DNA from: Paracentrotus lividus
Taxonomy: Eukaryota > Echinodermata > Echinoidea > Camarodonta > Echinidae
Assembly: GCA_940671915.1 (NCBI GenBank)
Contig: CALNVZ010003429.1
Coordinates: 21,845,143 to 21,909,142 of the forward strand
Reading direction: 5' to 3'
DNA length: 64,000 bases
The position numbers were made by a program, and so were the translations under genes. Of this stretch, positions 25,284 through 35,720 are shown piece by piece (the stretch's first letter is position 1; each line of letters starts with the position of its first letter). The notes below the pieces were generated by a model. That model had not been told where the DNA came from. It did not search any database and saw only the letters and a list, made by a program, of their open reading frames with translations.

Positions 25284-25534
25284 GTGCTTCCCCATTTTGC
25301 CTACCCTAGGAGAACAACCCTATTACAGTCCCCACCCCCCCCCCCCTTTGCGCGGGCCCACCCCCCCCCCAAAAAAAATAAGAATTTTTTTTAAAAAATA
25401 AGGGGGAAAATATTCATGTAACCTCTAGGTATTTTACATGTGACAAGTTGATTTAAAAAATAAAAATTTGAGTTTAAGTCTATTCCAGTTCTTTTATCAG
25501 TCATCTAATATCAGACAAAGAATTTCAGAAACTT

Positions 25535-25565
<31 letters not shown>

Positions 25566-26200
25566 CTCCCACCTTGGCCTTTTCAGCCTCTCCCAGGGGT
25601 TGAGCATGGTCATTTTCCCGGTTTTATAAATGTTTGTAAAAAAATAAAAATAAATAAATAAAAAAATAAAAAAAATTATTTTCATTCAAGCAGATATTGT
25701 TCCTGGGGAGAAAAAAAGAAAAAAAAAATGAGTGTAGATTTAATTCCAGGTCCATAGAATATTTAAAATTCCATTATTATTTTCGAATCGATTTTTAAAA
25801 CCATCTATAGTAATTCTATACAAAATTAATTGAAAAGATAGTGAATTAATTCTATGACCATAATTTAAGGTTTATAAACTTCACAGATCGTTTATATTTA
25901 TCTTTGGAATTCGAATATTAAAGAAATATTACAAGGCATCAAGGCGAGACTAATTTTGTACATGCAATTGGATTTTCTGGAGACTGAAAAGTGAGAATGG
26001 TTTTCTACTTTACCAGCAAAGGTGAAGATATTAAATGTAAATTTTTCCATAAATTTATAACTAAAAAGTCCATCTTTACATTCACATTGTTTCACGCCCT
26101 GATTTTATTCGGAAGTAGTAATTTAATGTAATTTGTATGTAATGGTGATATCTGATTAATGAAATCATATTCCCACTCATAAAGAATTGTGTTGGCACTG
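24583..26200. other. Distal part of unit A: low-complexity tracts and shared flank
   Basis: No gene recognised. It holds T runs (25255-25283, 25540-25565), C runs (25173-25183 and others), an AAAT-rich stretch (25638-25680) and GATCAATTTGGCG repeats near 24990-25080. About 25685-26200 matches 34720-35220 closely, including the words GGTTTTCTACTTTACCAGCAA and TGTTTCACGCCCTG. Confidence 0.65.
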
Positions 26201-26419
26201 ACTGTGTTTTGAAGGGCCCAACTCAAAACGCATGGCCATAAATGGAGATACATGTATGTTGTATATTATTCATTTTTAACAACTGTATACAATAAATAGA
26301 GGTACTGTGTTCGTTTTTCAATAGATTTGCCGATAGATTTGCCGAGGAGTACAAACTTTAGATGAAAGACGGTGAACCAGAGCCAACAACCAATCGAATA
26401 ACCTGTAGCGATATCAAGT

Positions 26420-28081
26420 ATGGAGGGGCTTAGTCAATCGAGTCGTAGTGAGACTGAAGTAACTGCAACCACTGAAAATATTGATATGGTAGATAAAGAT
26501 GGTTGGACACCTTTAATGATTGCTTGTGCAAGAAATCAGACCGAATTGGTCAAGGATCTACTTGATCAGGGAGCTGACCCTAATTTCAGATCTACCAAAG
26601 ATAAAAACACACCAATGCACTGTGCTTGTGCGGGCTATCTGTCCATGGAAATTCCATATCATATGCATTCTTATAGTAAAGACGGCATGAGAGCAACAAT
26701 TGACATCCTTAGACTTCTCGTCCAGCATGGTGCAACCCTGACAAATAACTCTAATGGACTGAGTCCACTTAGTCTAGCAGCAATATTCGACTTTTCTGAT
26801 ACAGTGGATTATTTTCTTCAGAATGATGTATCCCACCAGTTGCAGATATCCAACATAGAAAAAGCAAAAGCTTATGAGCTTCGTGGAGTGGCATACAGTC
26901 TTAATACAATGATTGGTTCTGAGCCTGTAAAATTGGACTCCTGCAGGCTTTTCCGGAGAGCTCAAGCCATTTATAAAGAAGAGGGTATTACATCATTTAG
27001 TGATCATAAACCATCAGAAATAGCCACTTCCTTCTCTTTATTCTCAACAAAGGAATGTAAAAGTGCAGAAGACTTTGATGAAACTATCTGCGGTCGCACA
27101 TGGTCTGTAAGGAACCAAGGTTTCCTAGTTGCAGAGAGAGTGCTACCAGAAGAAATAAAGACTAGGTACCTTTTTCCAAGACTTATCAAACATGGGCTAG
27201 ATGGACTGTTAAACAATGGATCAAATGCATTCTGTCTGTCACAAGGAACTCGGATCTTGAGAGAGGTCATACAGTTGGAGGTGGAATCAAAACTTACTAA
27301 GTCAGTCCTGTCTGGGCTTTTGAATGGCATTTCCTCCTTCGAACAACCTGTTGATGATGATGTAATGAAAGCATGTTGTGAGTTGCTGGATCTTTATCTG
27401 CAGGTGTTGAACAAACTGTCCCCGGAAAGTCTGCACGAGATGAGCTTCTATTTGGTTACCCAACTTGGCGGTTTCTTGTATGATCTTGCTTACTTTGTTA
27501 AATCAAATGAAAGGTTTGAATCTCTTCTCCAGCTTTATGAAAGAATGGTGACAGGTATTAGAAGGATTGATAAATATTGTGAATCAGTTGTTCATGAAAT
27601 CTTGAGCCATACTGTCAGCGATGAGTTGGTCGAATTTGAAGATGACGAAACCTTTGATGTCCAAATGGGAGAGAACCGTCTGAAGCATGTGATTTCAAGG
27701 ATACTGGTGTGTGAAGATGCGACTCAAAACAAACTTGAGAATGGTTCCATGTTACATTCGTTACTGGGTTATTACAGATCTTATGAAAAGCAATTCACAA
27801 GAGAGATAGCTCTTATCCTTATTCGCAATGGATGTGACATTAAAGCACTAAATAGCTATGGGGAAACCGTGAGGGATGTGATCTATAAAAACATCACTCT
27901 GGATCAAATTACACCACAAATTGAAGAGCTAATTACCTTGATCTCCCCATCAACATCAGCCTTGCCCCTTGAGGAACTAACAGCACGGATGATCCTTCGT
28001 AACAAGATCCCACATGAGGGTATTCTCCCAAAACATTTATCAGACATCGTTCGAGGAAACCTTGGGCAATGTCATTCATGA
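26420..28081 (+). CDS. FEM1-like protein B, single exon, N-terminally short
   Basis: This 553-residue paralogue of FEM1-like A aligns end to end with it and is roughly 80% identical by eye. The start MEGLSQSS is fixed by an in-frame TAA at 26399-26401. Three N-terminal ankyrin repeats are kept (DGWTPLMIACARNQ, DILRLLVQHGA, NGLSPLSLAAIF). So are the AKAYELRGVAYSL helical region, the late ankyrin pair (EIALILIRNGCDI) and the C-terminal LPLEELTARMI with ILPKHLSD, equivalent to the Elongin and CUL2 boxes. The BC-box small residue is Thr here and Ala in copy A. Differences cluster in the insert of ankyrin 2 (residues about 70-92) and around residues 380-420. As in copy A, the first ankyrin repeats of FEM1 are absent. 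The frame is intact over 1.66 kb, which suggests selection. Role inferred: CUL2 ligase substrate receptor or a decoy. Confidence 0.85.
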   Translation: MEGLSQSSRSETEVTATTENIDMVDKDGWTPLMIACARNQTELVKDLLDQGADPNFRSTKDKNTPMHCACAGYLSMEIPYHMHSYSKDGMRATIDILRLLVQHGATLTNNSNGLSPLSLAAIFDFSDTVDYFLQNDVSHQLQISNIEKAKAYELRGVAYSLNTMIGSEPVKLDSCRLFRRAQAIYKEEGITSFSDHKPSEIATSFSLFSTKECKSAEDFDETICGRTWSVRNQGFLVAERVLPEEIKTRYLFPRLIKHGLDGLLNNGSNAFCLSQGTRILREVIQLEVESKLTKSVLSGLLNGISSFEQPVDDDVMKACCELLDLYLQVLNKLSPESLHEMSFYLVTQLGGFLYDLAYFVKSNERFESLLQLYERMVTGIRRIDKYCESVVHEILSHTVSDELVEFEDDETFDVQMGENRLKHVISRILVCEDATQNKLENGSMLHSLLGYYRSYEKQFTREIALILIRNGCDIKALNSYGETVRDVIYKNITLDQITPQIEELITLISPSTSALPLEELTARMILRNKIPHEGILPKHLSDIVRGNLGQCHS

Positions 28082-28094
28082 ATTCTTGAATTCC

Positions 28095-28480
28095 TCCAAA
28101 GATGGAATTAACATTGAAGGAAGCCAGTGATCACAAGGATGGTGACACGTTGAGATGAAACTCAAATCGATAGTTGGGGTGACTCCATGCTGCATTTGTT
28201 AGTTTGATCCTTAATCTTACAAAAAGCAAAAGCTCTCATACAAATTCACAATGGATATTATACTGAATCTCGAAATACAGATGGGGAAAATGTCGAATGA
28301 TGTGATCCAGAAAAAACATTAGGTTTGACCCATTTACACCAGAAAATTAAGAGCTGATGATCCTGATCTTTACTCCATCATCAGTCTTGCCCCTTCAGGA
28401 TGCGTAAGAACAATCCTTCACGACAAGTTCCCCCATACCGGCTTTGTCCTTGGCCTGAAGAAACCTCTCGCCCTTTGTTC
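28095..28480 (+). pseudogene. Third FEM1-like copy, 3' fragment only, dead
   Basis: Starting only bases after the stop of FEM1-like B, this stretch matches the last quarter of the FEM1-like ORFs in order. Matching blocks are GGTGACTCCATGCTGCATTTG, ATTCACAATGGAT, GATGGGGAAAATGTC, TTACACCAGAAAATTAAGAG, GTCTTGCCCCTTCAGG and ACAATCCTTCACGACAAG. Several indels and stops remove any frame. It shows that at least three FEM1-like units existed here and that an unequal exchange or deletion fused the end of one to another. Confidence 0.85.
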
Positions 28481-29284
28481 AAGGATCAACCTGGAGCCAG
28501 ATTCAGAACTGTTCTTATTTTAGTGACTTAATTTGTGGTCTGAGATCAGGGGCCATATTCAAGAAACCTGAGTCAACTAAGCTACTAAAATGCACTGCGG
28601 GTGTATGAACTGTAGTTGCCTAGTAGACTTATTGAGGTTTTATGAATGTGGCACCTGATCAATAAGATGTTTTACATACATGTATTATCAAATGATTCTG
28701 TGAAACCTAAAATGCAAGAAAGATATCCTGAGTTGCATTGCCAAGAGCTTAGACAAATATAACTCAAATTTGGCCTCAGTCTAATGGTGTCAATTTATTT
28801 TGTGTTGAGGGGGATTGGGGTCGTTTTTTTTTTTGTAGTGTCCATTGAATGTGTAGGAAGACTCAAGGATTGAGATGTCTGCATGTTTGGTTGGCTGTTC
28901 CTCTTTTAACACCAAATACACTCTAGTAATTAACCTTCACTTAAAGGTTCTTATTTGTAGAGGACCATTGGAACTTCCCATGATGAAGTCAAAGATCATA
29001 ATGCTGGGGGTCAAGAGATATTTGAGGTCCAATGTTAAATTTTAACTACAAGTTTGCATAGACATCGACAATAGCTGGTAACTTTCACTGTTAAAATTGA
29101 CTACTTGTCAGTTCTCAGTACCAATGGAAAGCTTGAAATGAACTTTCCAATTTCGAAATGTATTTCCCTATGTCAAGCTTGATCTTCTATTCTTCATGTA
29201 GTTCTTCCCTTCCTTCTTCTTCCCTTTCTTTTTCTGTTTCTTAACTTTTGTCTTTCTTCCAAATTTTCACTTCACTCACCTATA
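28481..29284. other. 3' flank of unit B
   Basis: No gene. 28590-28680 and 28708-28790 match the FEM1-like A flank. The remainder is AT-rich, with a pyrimidine-rich piece near 29200-29260. Confidence 0.6.
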
Positions 29285-30318
29285 CAGGGTGTTTCCGAAA
29301 AAAGGAAACCCAACTTTGATCAACAATAATTTCAAAAATATTACCATGGTGATTATGAAGTTTATATCACTGTAAAGTGCAACTCAATACCATTCTAATG
29401 ATACCTCTCTCACCTCACCCATATCATGCTTCACTGAACCCCATTGTTCTGAAAAAGTCTTGTAAAATTGTGAGTGGTTCACTTTTATGCACCTTTAAGA
29501 TGTTTATGTGAATGTGCCTGGAAAGGAAACCCAACTTTGATCATCAATAATTTCAAAAATATATTCAGTGGTGATCAAGAAGTTTATATCACTGGAAAGT
29601 ACAACTCATTTACTATTCTAATGATACCTATCTCAGCTCACCAATATCATGCATCAATGGACCCCATTGTTTTGAAAATTGTCTCGCAAAATTGTGATAG
29701 GTTCTCTTTCATGCTCCTTGAGATTAGTCGCTTTAAAGGTTCCTAACAAATCTAAGTAAAGCATTCCAGTGACTTTAAACAGAAAATGTCTACTTTATTT
29801 AGTCTGTTAATCCTACCATCCAGGTAATTTCATCATGTTACTGCTCACGACAACCCACAGAACCTTCAGTTCTCTGTGGATAATGTAAGAAGCATGACAG
29901 TGCATCAATCACAATTTTGCAAGATATTTTCAGAACAATGGGGTTCAGTGATGCATGACATTGGTGAGCTGAAAGAGATATCAATGAAATGATAATGAGT
30001 GGCACTTTCCAGTGATATAAACGTCATAATCACCACTGTCATGTTTTTTAAATGATTGATGATGAAAGTTGGGTTCCCTTTTTAGGCACATTGCAACAAC
30101 CCATCTCAATGAGCGTGAAAGTGAACCCACTCACAATTTTGCAAGACATTTTCAAAACAATGGGGTTCAGTGATGCGTGACATTGGTGAGCTGAGCGAGG
30201 TATCATTAAAATGGTAATGAGTTGCACTTTCCAGTGATATAAATTTTATAATCCCATGGTAATATTTTTGAAATTATTGATGATCAAACTTGGGTTTCCT
30301 TTTTTCTGGGTCACCCTG
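29285..30318. mobile_element. TA-flanked fold-back MITE made of four arm copies
   Basis: It starts CAGGGTGTTTCC and ends GGGTCACCCTG, with TA (TATA) on each side. The first arm (about 29300-29515) is followed by a direct second copy (29520-29735), then two inverted copies (about 29880-30085 and 30090-30300). Each holds AAACCCAACTTTGATCA, AAGTTTATATCACTG and ATTCTAATGATACC or their complements. Solo arms of the family lie at 4571-4700 and 15836-15972. Confidence 0.8.
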
Positions 30319-30796
30319 TATATACCAACTGAAGTAGGTTATACATGTACAGTAATCAGTTTAGAATTTTATTGATTATGGAAAATTCAGTATATTCAGT
30401 GATTGACGAGTTTGTATTTCTCTTATATTTCATTTCATCTTTGAAATTGAACTCTCATTTGTAACGTCTGGTTTTTTTTTAAAGAGATTCAATGTAAGAA
30501 AATAAATTTCCAATGGACAATGAATACATACATTTAATTTCACTCTGACATAAAGCTCAATATTCTAGCCCAAATTGAAGACGAATGACCCATGTTACCA
30601 AAAAATTGCAAATTTATGCATAATAACATGACATAACACTGTCTGAAGAGGCTATATTTTTCCATTTCTCTACCAAACTGGTTTATAAAATGGAGCTGGC
30701 TAAGCGACGAAATTTCATTTATTGAGTATTAACATTGTCTTTCCTTGGTGGTGCTTCCCCAAGTCGCTTTACAACGACTGATGATCATTCCATGTA

Positions 30797-31784
30797 CACT
30801 GTTCGTCATAAAGGTGGAATATTTTTTTCTGGCTCAAGCGACATTATGTTGCTCCGTTATTCATTCTTGAATGTCTTTGTCACCGCTTTCACTTTCTGGG
30901 ATCCTGGGTATTATCTTGGACGTTCCCCTCAAACCCTTCCCGGGAATTTTTCTTCAAAAAAGTTTGTCACCCCAGAAGATGGCCATTTTCGTAATTTTTC
31001 TTATTTTTGGGGCCCTTTTTTTTGTCACGCGACCCACCAAGGCCCCCTAAGTCCTACCCCAAGAAAAAACGTTTGAGGTGGAGATCTGTTATTGTTCTTT
31101 AAATTAAATCTAGATTTGTGTTACAGGCTCGACTCTTTTGTCTAGGGGAGGGGTCAAAAATTATTTTGATGGGGTTCAACATTCATTTTATTCATTTTTA
31201 AACTATGGAAATTTCTAATCTTCCCTAAATTGTATTGTAAAATCTCAACCAAACATAAATCAAAATAAAATATTCAATAATGACTATTTACAGCCTTGTT
31301 ATCAAGGCTAAACAAAAATTTGAGGGGAAAATGATGATGTTTAAGGGTTAAAGGTTGTTTTTCATTTCTTTTGTTTTCAGCATAAAGATGGAATAAAACA
31401 TTCCGAATTTTCACCAATCTCGTTTTTTACTTCAACCCTCCCCTAGACAAGAGACCTAAGCCTGTCCCCAGAAATATAGATTTAACTTAAAGAACAATAT
31501 AAAACAATACACCTCAGTCGCGTTCCTGGGGTAGGACTGAGGGGGCGTGATCGGCCGGGGAAACAAAAGGGGCCCCAAAATGAGAAAAAATGACAAAAAT
31601 GGGCATCATGGGGGTTGACAAAACTTTTTGGAAAAGGTCCACGTGAAGGGTTGGGAGAACGTCCAAGATATAGCCAGGGTCCCGAAAAGAAAAAGCAGGG
31701 ACAACATATTCAAGAAATTAAAGTCAGAGCAAATCATGTCGCTATAGCGGCAAAAAAATATTCCACCTTTATGACGAAACAGTG
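30797..31784. mobile_element. TA-flanked fold-back element with CACTGTTCGTCATAAAGG ends
   Basis: The left end is CACTGTTCGTCATAAAGGTGG and the right end read inward is CACTGTTTCGTCATAAAGGTGG; TA stands directly outside both. The arms of about 370 bp are complementary through CTGGGGTAGGACT-like and TCTAGGGGAGGG blocks and are separated by a short AT-rich centre. The open frame at 30735-31076 is an arm artefact. Termini and TA target fit a Tc1/mariner-driven MITE. Confidence 0.85.
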
Positions 31785-32764
31785 TACTAACTGATTGAGA
31801 ATGTGATTATTCGTAAAGCACCCACATGTTCAGTCGTTTGTGAAATCGTTTGTGTAATTTACGAATGACTACACCACCCTGGTATGACTTTTCAGAACCA
31901 TATTGGCCATGATTTGTTAACGGTTATAGGTCGACAAAGAAATATTTATAATTGTTGTTTGTCTATTTAACTATATCGTTTGTTAATGTTATGCACTAAA
32001 AGTTACTTTGTGTACAAACTTATGAATTATAATTACGGAAGATGCAGAAAATTAACATTTAAAAAATATATCACTACGATATTAATGATTTGAAAGGTGA
32101 GTGAATAAAAAAATTTAAACTTCATTATTTTGTTAGTTATTCATTTAATTTCATTCGTACCAAATAAGGGAAAACTTTTAACAATTATTGTGCCGTTTGG
32201 TCTAAGACAAATTACATGGCAGAAAACACAGTCCCACTCCGTTTGTTATGAGGTGCTCTACGTAGGACTAAACTAATTACCTACCAATGGCAGATCCAGG
32301 CGGAGGCGCAGGGCACGTGCCCCCCCCCTCCTATATTTTGAAAACCAGAACATTTCCGGCCGCCCCCCCCCCCCCCATCCTGAAAAATCCTGTATCCGCC
32401 ACTGGATTTTCTCTTGCGTTAGCACATGCCATTTGCAGCTGCAATCCTTAGAAATGAGGGAGCATGGCTCAAGTCTCCTAAAACAAATTTCTAAATAAAA
32501 TGGGATGAGGCGCATGGGCGCCAAATTTCTGAAATCAATGGGTGTGCCCTCCCCCCACCGCCTCTACATAAAGAGGGGAACACGTCTCTTGCCCTGCCTT
32601 GATCCACCACTGTACATGTAGATGTCAATATGCAATGTTTGCACACATTTGAAATTGTGACTATGGAGAACTGCCTCGCTAAAATAACCTAGTTCGGAAA
32701 TGGGAATGGACTGTATAAAAGAGGGGGTATTGCAAGAGACAGAAAGAGAGAGCATTAGGAGAGA
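31785..32764. other. Unit B flank with small repeats
   Basis: No gene. 31830-31890 resembles the end of the GGGTGGTG MITE found at 44092. 32085-32215 and 32440-32555 match unit A. 32285-32405 is a short repeat bounded by AATGGCAGATCCAGG and CCTGTATCCGCCACTGG, with long C runs inside. Confidence 0.6.
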
Positions 32765-32920
32765 CATTGGCCCGAATTCACAAACGTGGTTTAGTTAGTC
32801 CATGGTCTAAATCAGGTGGTTTGTGAATACCAAAATTTAGACCATGGTCTAAATCCGTGGTTTAAACAATTGATTTAGACCATGGACTAACTAAACCACG
32901 TTTGTGAATTCGGGCCAATG
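32765..32920. mobile_element. 156-bp palindromic MITE
   Basis: CATTGGCCCGAATTCACAAA opens it and the exact complement closes it. The arms continue complementary through GTGGTTTAGTTAGTCCATGG. An inner partial repeat of the same words (GACCATGGTCTAAATC) surrounds the centre. It has no coding capacity. Confidence 0.9.
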
Positions 32921-34109
32921 GGTTAAACAGGAGGTCAAGTTCGAAAGTTTTATTGAAGCTCAATGACCCATATCTAACTGACTCTGACAAAGTGAAAACA
33001 AGTGGTATAAGCAATGCCGATCGGGTTGTTTTCATGTGCAAGCATGTTTTCCTTCCTATCATTACCAGTTTCATACATGAACTTGATATTCAGAGCAATC
33101 TGACGCCCCTCAAGTTTAACCTTAATAATAGGGGACCAGGAGTTGATCGAGTGGTGCTAATTGTCGTCTCTAGCTCTGCATCAGCCTATAAACATTATGT
33201 AGTCACGTCCTTGGCAGGTGCCTCGGAGCGTTTTTGAGCGTGGAGAGTTTGAGCTGATATAGTGTGGGGGGGGGGGGGGAGGCTGAACAGGCTAAAATGA
33301 CAAATCTATGGTCATTTTTGTGTTTTTGTACACGTTTGCTGAAAAAATGCCCCCCCCCCCTGCTCTGCTGCCCCTGCCAGGCGTAAATAACAGGCCTATC
33401 TGATTGATACTCAAAATGAAATCAACCAACCTTTCAGATTAATTTTGGCCCAAAAAATATAATTAAGATAAATTTGGTGCCCACTTAATTTAAATCTAAA
33501 TTTGATACCCTGAGTCAATTGATGCCCCAAATCTTCAAAATCGGTTATTATGTAAATAAATGTTGTGAAGGTTTATATAAAGTCTCATAATTAGGTGCCC
33601 ACCCAGATCAAAGTTCGTTTCGGAGCCTATAACGTGATTTAAAGTTGGCGCCCCGTTAAGTTTCAGACCAATTTGGTGTGCTATACATTTAAGATCATGG
33701 GTATCCCTAAGTTTAGGATGATAAAAAAATTTCGGCCAACCACAAGGTCATATTTCACCTGTAGGGGTAGGATTGAGATGTCAACCGGCTCAAATCAGGT
33801 ATATATATATATTTTTTTTTTTTTTTTTTTTTAAACATTTGCTCGATTCGGCGCCCTCTAAGATCAATTTGGCGCCCCTTTGGCCGCCCACCCGAGGGGG
33901 GGGGCCGGGCCCGTAAAGCCCCCCCCCCCTCCCAGAATACGCGCATGGCTGAAGCCCAGAGTACCCTTGTACTTGGAAATGAAAAAAGAACTAGTTTCCA
34001 TGAGTAAACCCGTTTGCTACTCTTGGAGGCGAGTGCTTTTATTCGTATATCACGTATTTTTACTTTAGAATCTGTGTTTCTGTTAAAAGTACACACCCGC
34101 TCTTCCAGA
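32921..34109. repeat. Unit B flank with degenerate GGCGCC-spaced repeats
   Basis: From about 33420 to 33900 a loose repeat of the form AAGATCAATTTGGCGCCC recurs (near 33470, 33640 and 33862), matching shorter copies at 24990-25080 in unit A. C and T runs are frequent. An open frame at 32953-33237 has no recognisable domain. No gene is supported. Confidence 0.55.
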
Positions 34110-34209
34110 ACATGTAAAGTTTAATAAGGGATACTCAAGACAAAAAAAATTATTGAGTACATATACTCAATAATTTTTTTTCTGGAGTATCCCTTAGTAA
34201 TTTACATGT
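34110..34209. repeat. Near-perfect 100-bp palindrome
   Basis: ACATGTAAA opens and TTTACATGT closes it. The inner arms GGGATACTC with AAAAAAATTATTGAGTA are mirrored around TACATATAC. It would fold into a long AT-rich hairpin. It is followed by several ACTCA-containing words to about 34700, so it may be the start of a larger unrecognised repeat. Confidence 0.85.
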
Positions 34210-35720
34210 TCAATTACGTAAAACAATTGTGCAAGTCAGTTTCTCTATTTGTAGACTTAAGTTTGTCGGATTCGGTAGGGGAGGCTCCTCCGTCAACCAA
34301 TCCATTCTTCATCGCCGATAGAAGGAAAGGCGGTAATAATAGGAACAGAGGCAATAATGGCAAAAAGAGTGAATCTCGTGAATCGTGGTCTACAGACTCT
34401 TCAATTAAACTGTTGATACTTAACTTACTGACTCTCTGAGTATGTAAAGCGTACTCACTAGATTAGTTTGTGCAATGTAGGCCCTACTCAAAACAATTAG
34501 TTAATATGTTACTCAATAAAATGAGCTAATTAAATAAACTCATTTTGGTGTGTCACTATATAGTGTCAAATTAAAAATACTCGATTAGGTGCGTTTTCAA
34601 AGTAGCTTTATTGAGTGAAAGCACTCATGGATGTGTGTCACTATAGTGTCAAAAATACTTGGATATTTGAGTGTGATCACTATTATATGCAAGTTCTCAT
34701 TTTTTGTGTGAAAATTCATTCAAGTATAATATTGTTCCTGCAAATTGTGAGTGTAGGTTTAATTCCAGGTCCAGAGAATATTTAAAATTTCACTATTATT
34801 TTTTAATCGATTTTTAAAACCATCTATAGTAATTTTATACAATTTTTAGGTGTCTATTGAAAAGATATAGTGAATTAATTCTCATACATTACCAAAATTT
34901 AAGATTTACAAACTTTACAGATCTTTTAGAATTTTAAAGAAATATTATAGGGCATCAAAGCGAGACTAATTCTACATGCATTTGGATTTTCTAGAGACCG
35001 AAAAGTGAGAATGGTTTTCTACTTTACCAGCAAAGGTAAGGATATCAAAGATATGATTTTCCATAAATTTATAACTGAAAAGTACATCTTTTGACAGTCG
35101 AATTGTTTCACGCCCTGTTTTTATTCGGAATTAGTAATTTAATGTACGTTATGTAATGGTGATATCTGATTGATGAAACTGTATTCCCACTCATAAATAA
35201 TTGTGTTGGCACTGTGTTGATTTTGGAAGAGTTTCCTACTGAATGTTCTGCTGGGGAATTTTAACTGTCACTGAGGTGTGGTGTCGAGTGGTTTGTCGAG
35301 TTGTTCATTGACCAGATATGGCATAATGAATTTAATTAGTATAAATTTATGATCAAAATCAAAATTAATTCTAATCAGTAATGCGGACTAATGCCAATTA
35401 TTAGGCAATGGAAGAATGATTAATTATTTCTAAATTCTAGTGAAACTATAAATTGTGTCGACCTTTTGTATGATATTCCAACTCTGCAAATGGTTTCTGG
35501 AACTTTCTGGTTATTCTGACATTTTATTCAATTAATTTCTGGTTCATATAGGCTTGCACTCACTTTTGATTGTCACAGCCAATCCACTATTCAATACTTT
35601 CTGCATGTTTTTTTATTTTTTTTATTTATTTTTTTTTTTTTTAATTTATTATTTCTTTACAGAAATAAATTCACCGATATGATATTTATAATTTTCTTCT
35701 CTTTCTCCCTCTGTCTCCAG
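34210..35720. other. End of unit B and the region before CCDC25 exon 2
   Basis: 34720-35225 repeats 25685-26215. A 77-codon frame at 34206-34439 has a basic Asn/Arg/Gly-rich middle but no known domain. 35610-35650 is T-rich. I looked for CCDC25 exon 1 here (a short exon encoding the MVFYFTSN-type start) and did not find it. Confidence 0.55.

Larger units (their letters stand above)
15985..26200 (+). repeat. Tandem segmental duplication, unit A
   Basis: This stretch and 26225-35230 share blocks in the same order: FEM1 5' flank and gene; 3' flank (18160-18260 with 28590-28680); 20980-21080 with 28708-28790; 22080-22340 with 30366-30690; 23865-24010 with 32085-32215; 24690-24820 with 32440-32555; 24985-25090 with the GGCGCC-repeat region; 25685-26215 with 34720-35225. 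Later insertions, including the 18351-20617 transposon, explain most length differences. Identity is visibly lower than in the genes in many blocks, so the duplication is not recent. Confidence 0.85.
26225..35230 (+). repeat. Tandem segmental duplication, unit B
   Basis: This is the second unit, carrying FEM1-like B, its pseudogene relic, and flank blocks collinear with unit A. It ends near TTGTGTTGGCACTG at about 35215, the point at which unit A passes into the 5' flank of FEM1-like B. Beyond it the CCDC25 intron begins. Confidence 0.85.

Noticed and set aside
25100..25401. Phe/Pro/Ser-rich frames over T and C runs
   Set aside because: Pure low-complexity translation.
34206..34439. 77-codon frame with Arg/Gly/Asn-rich middle
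   Set aside because: No homology recognised, no exon borders in frame, and embedded in repeat-rich flank.
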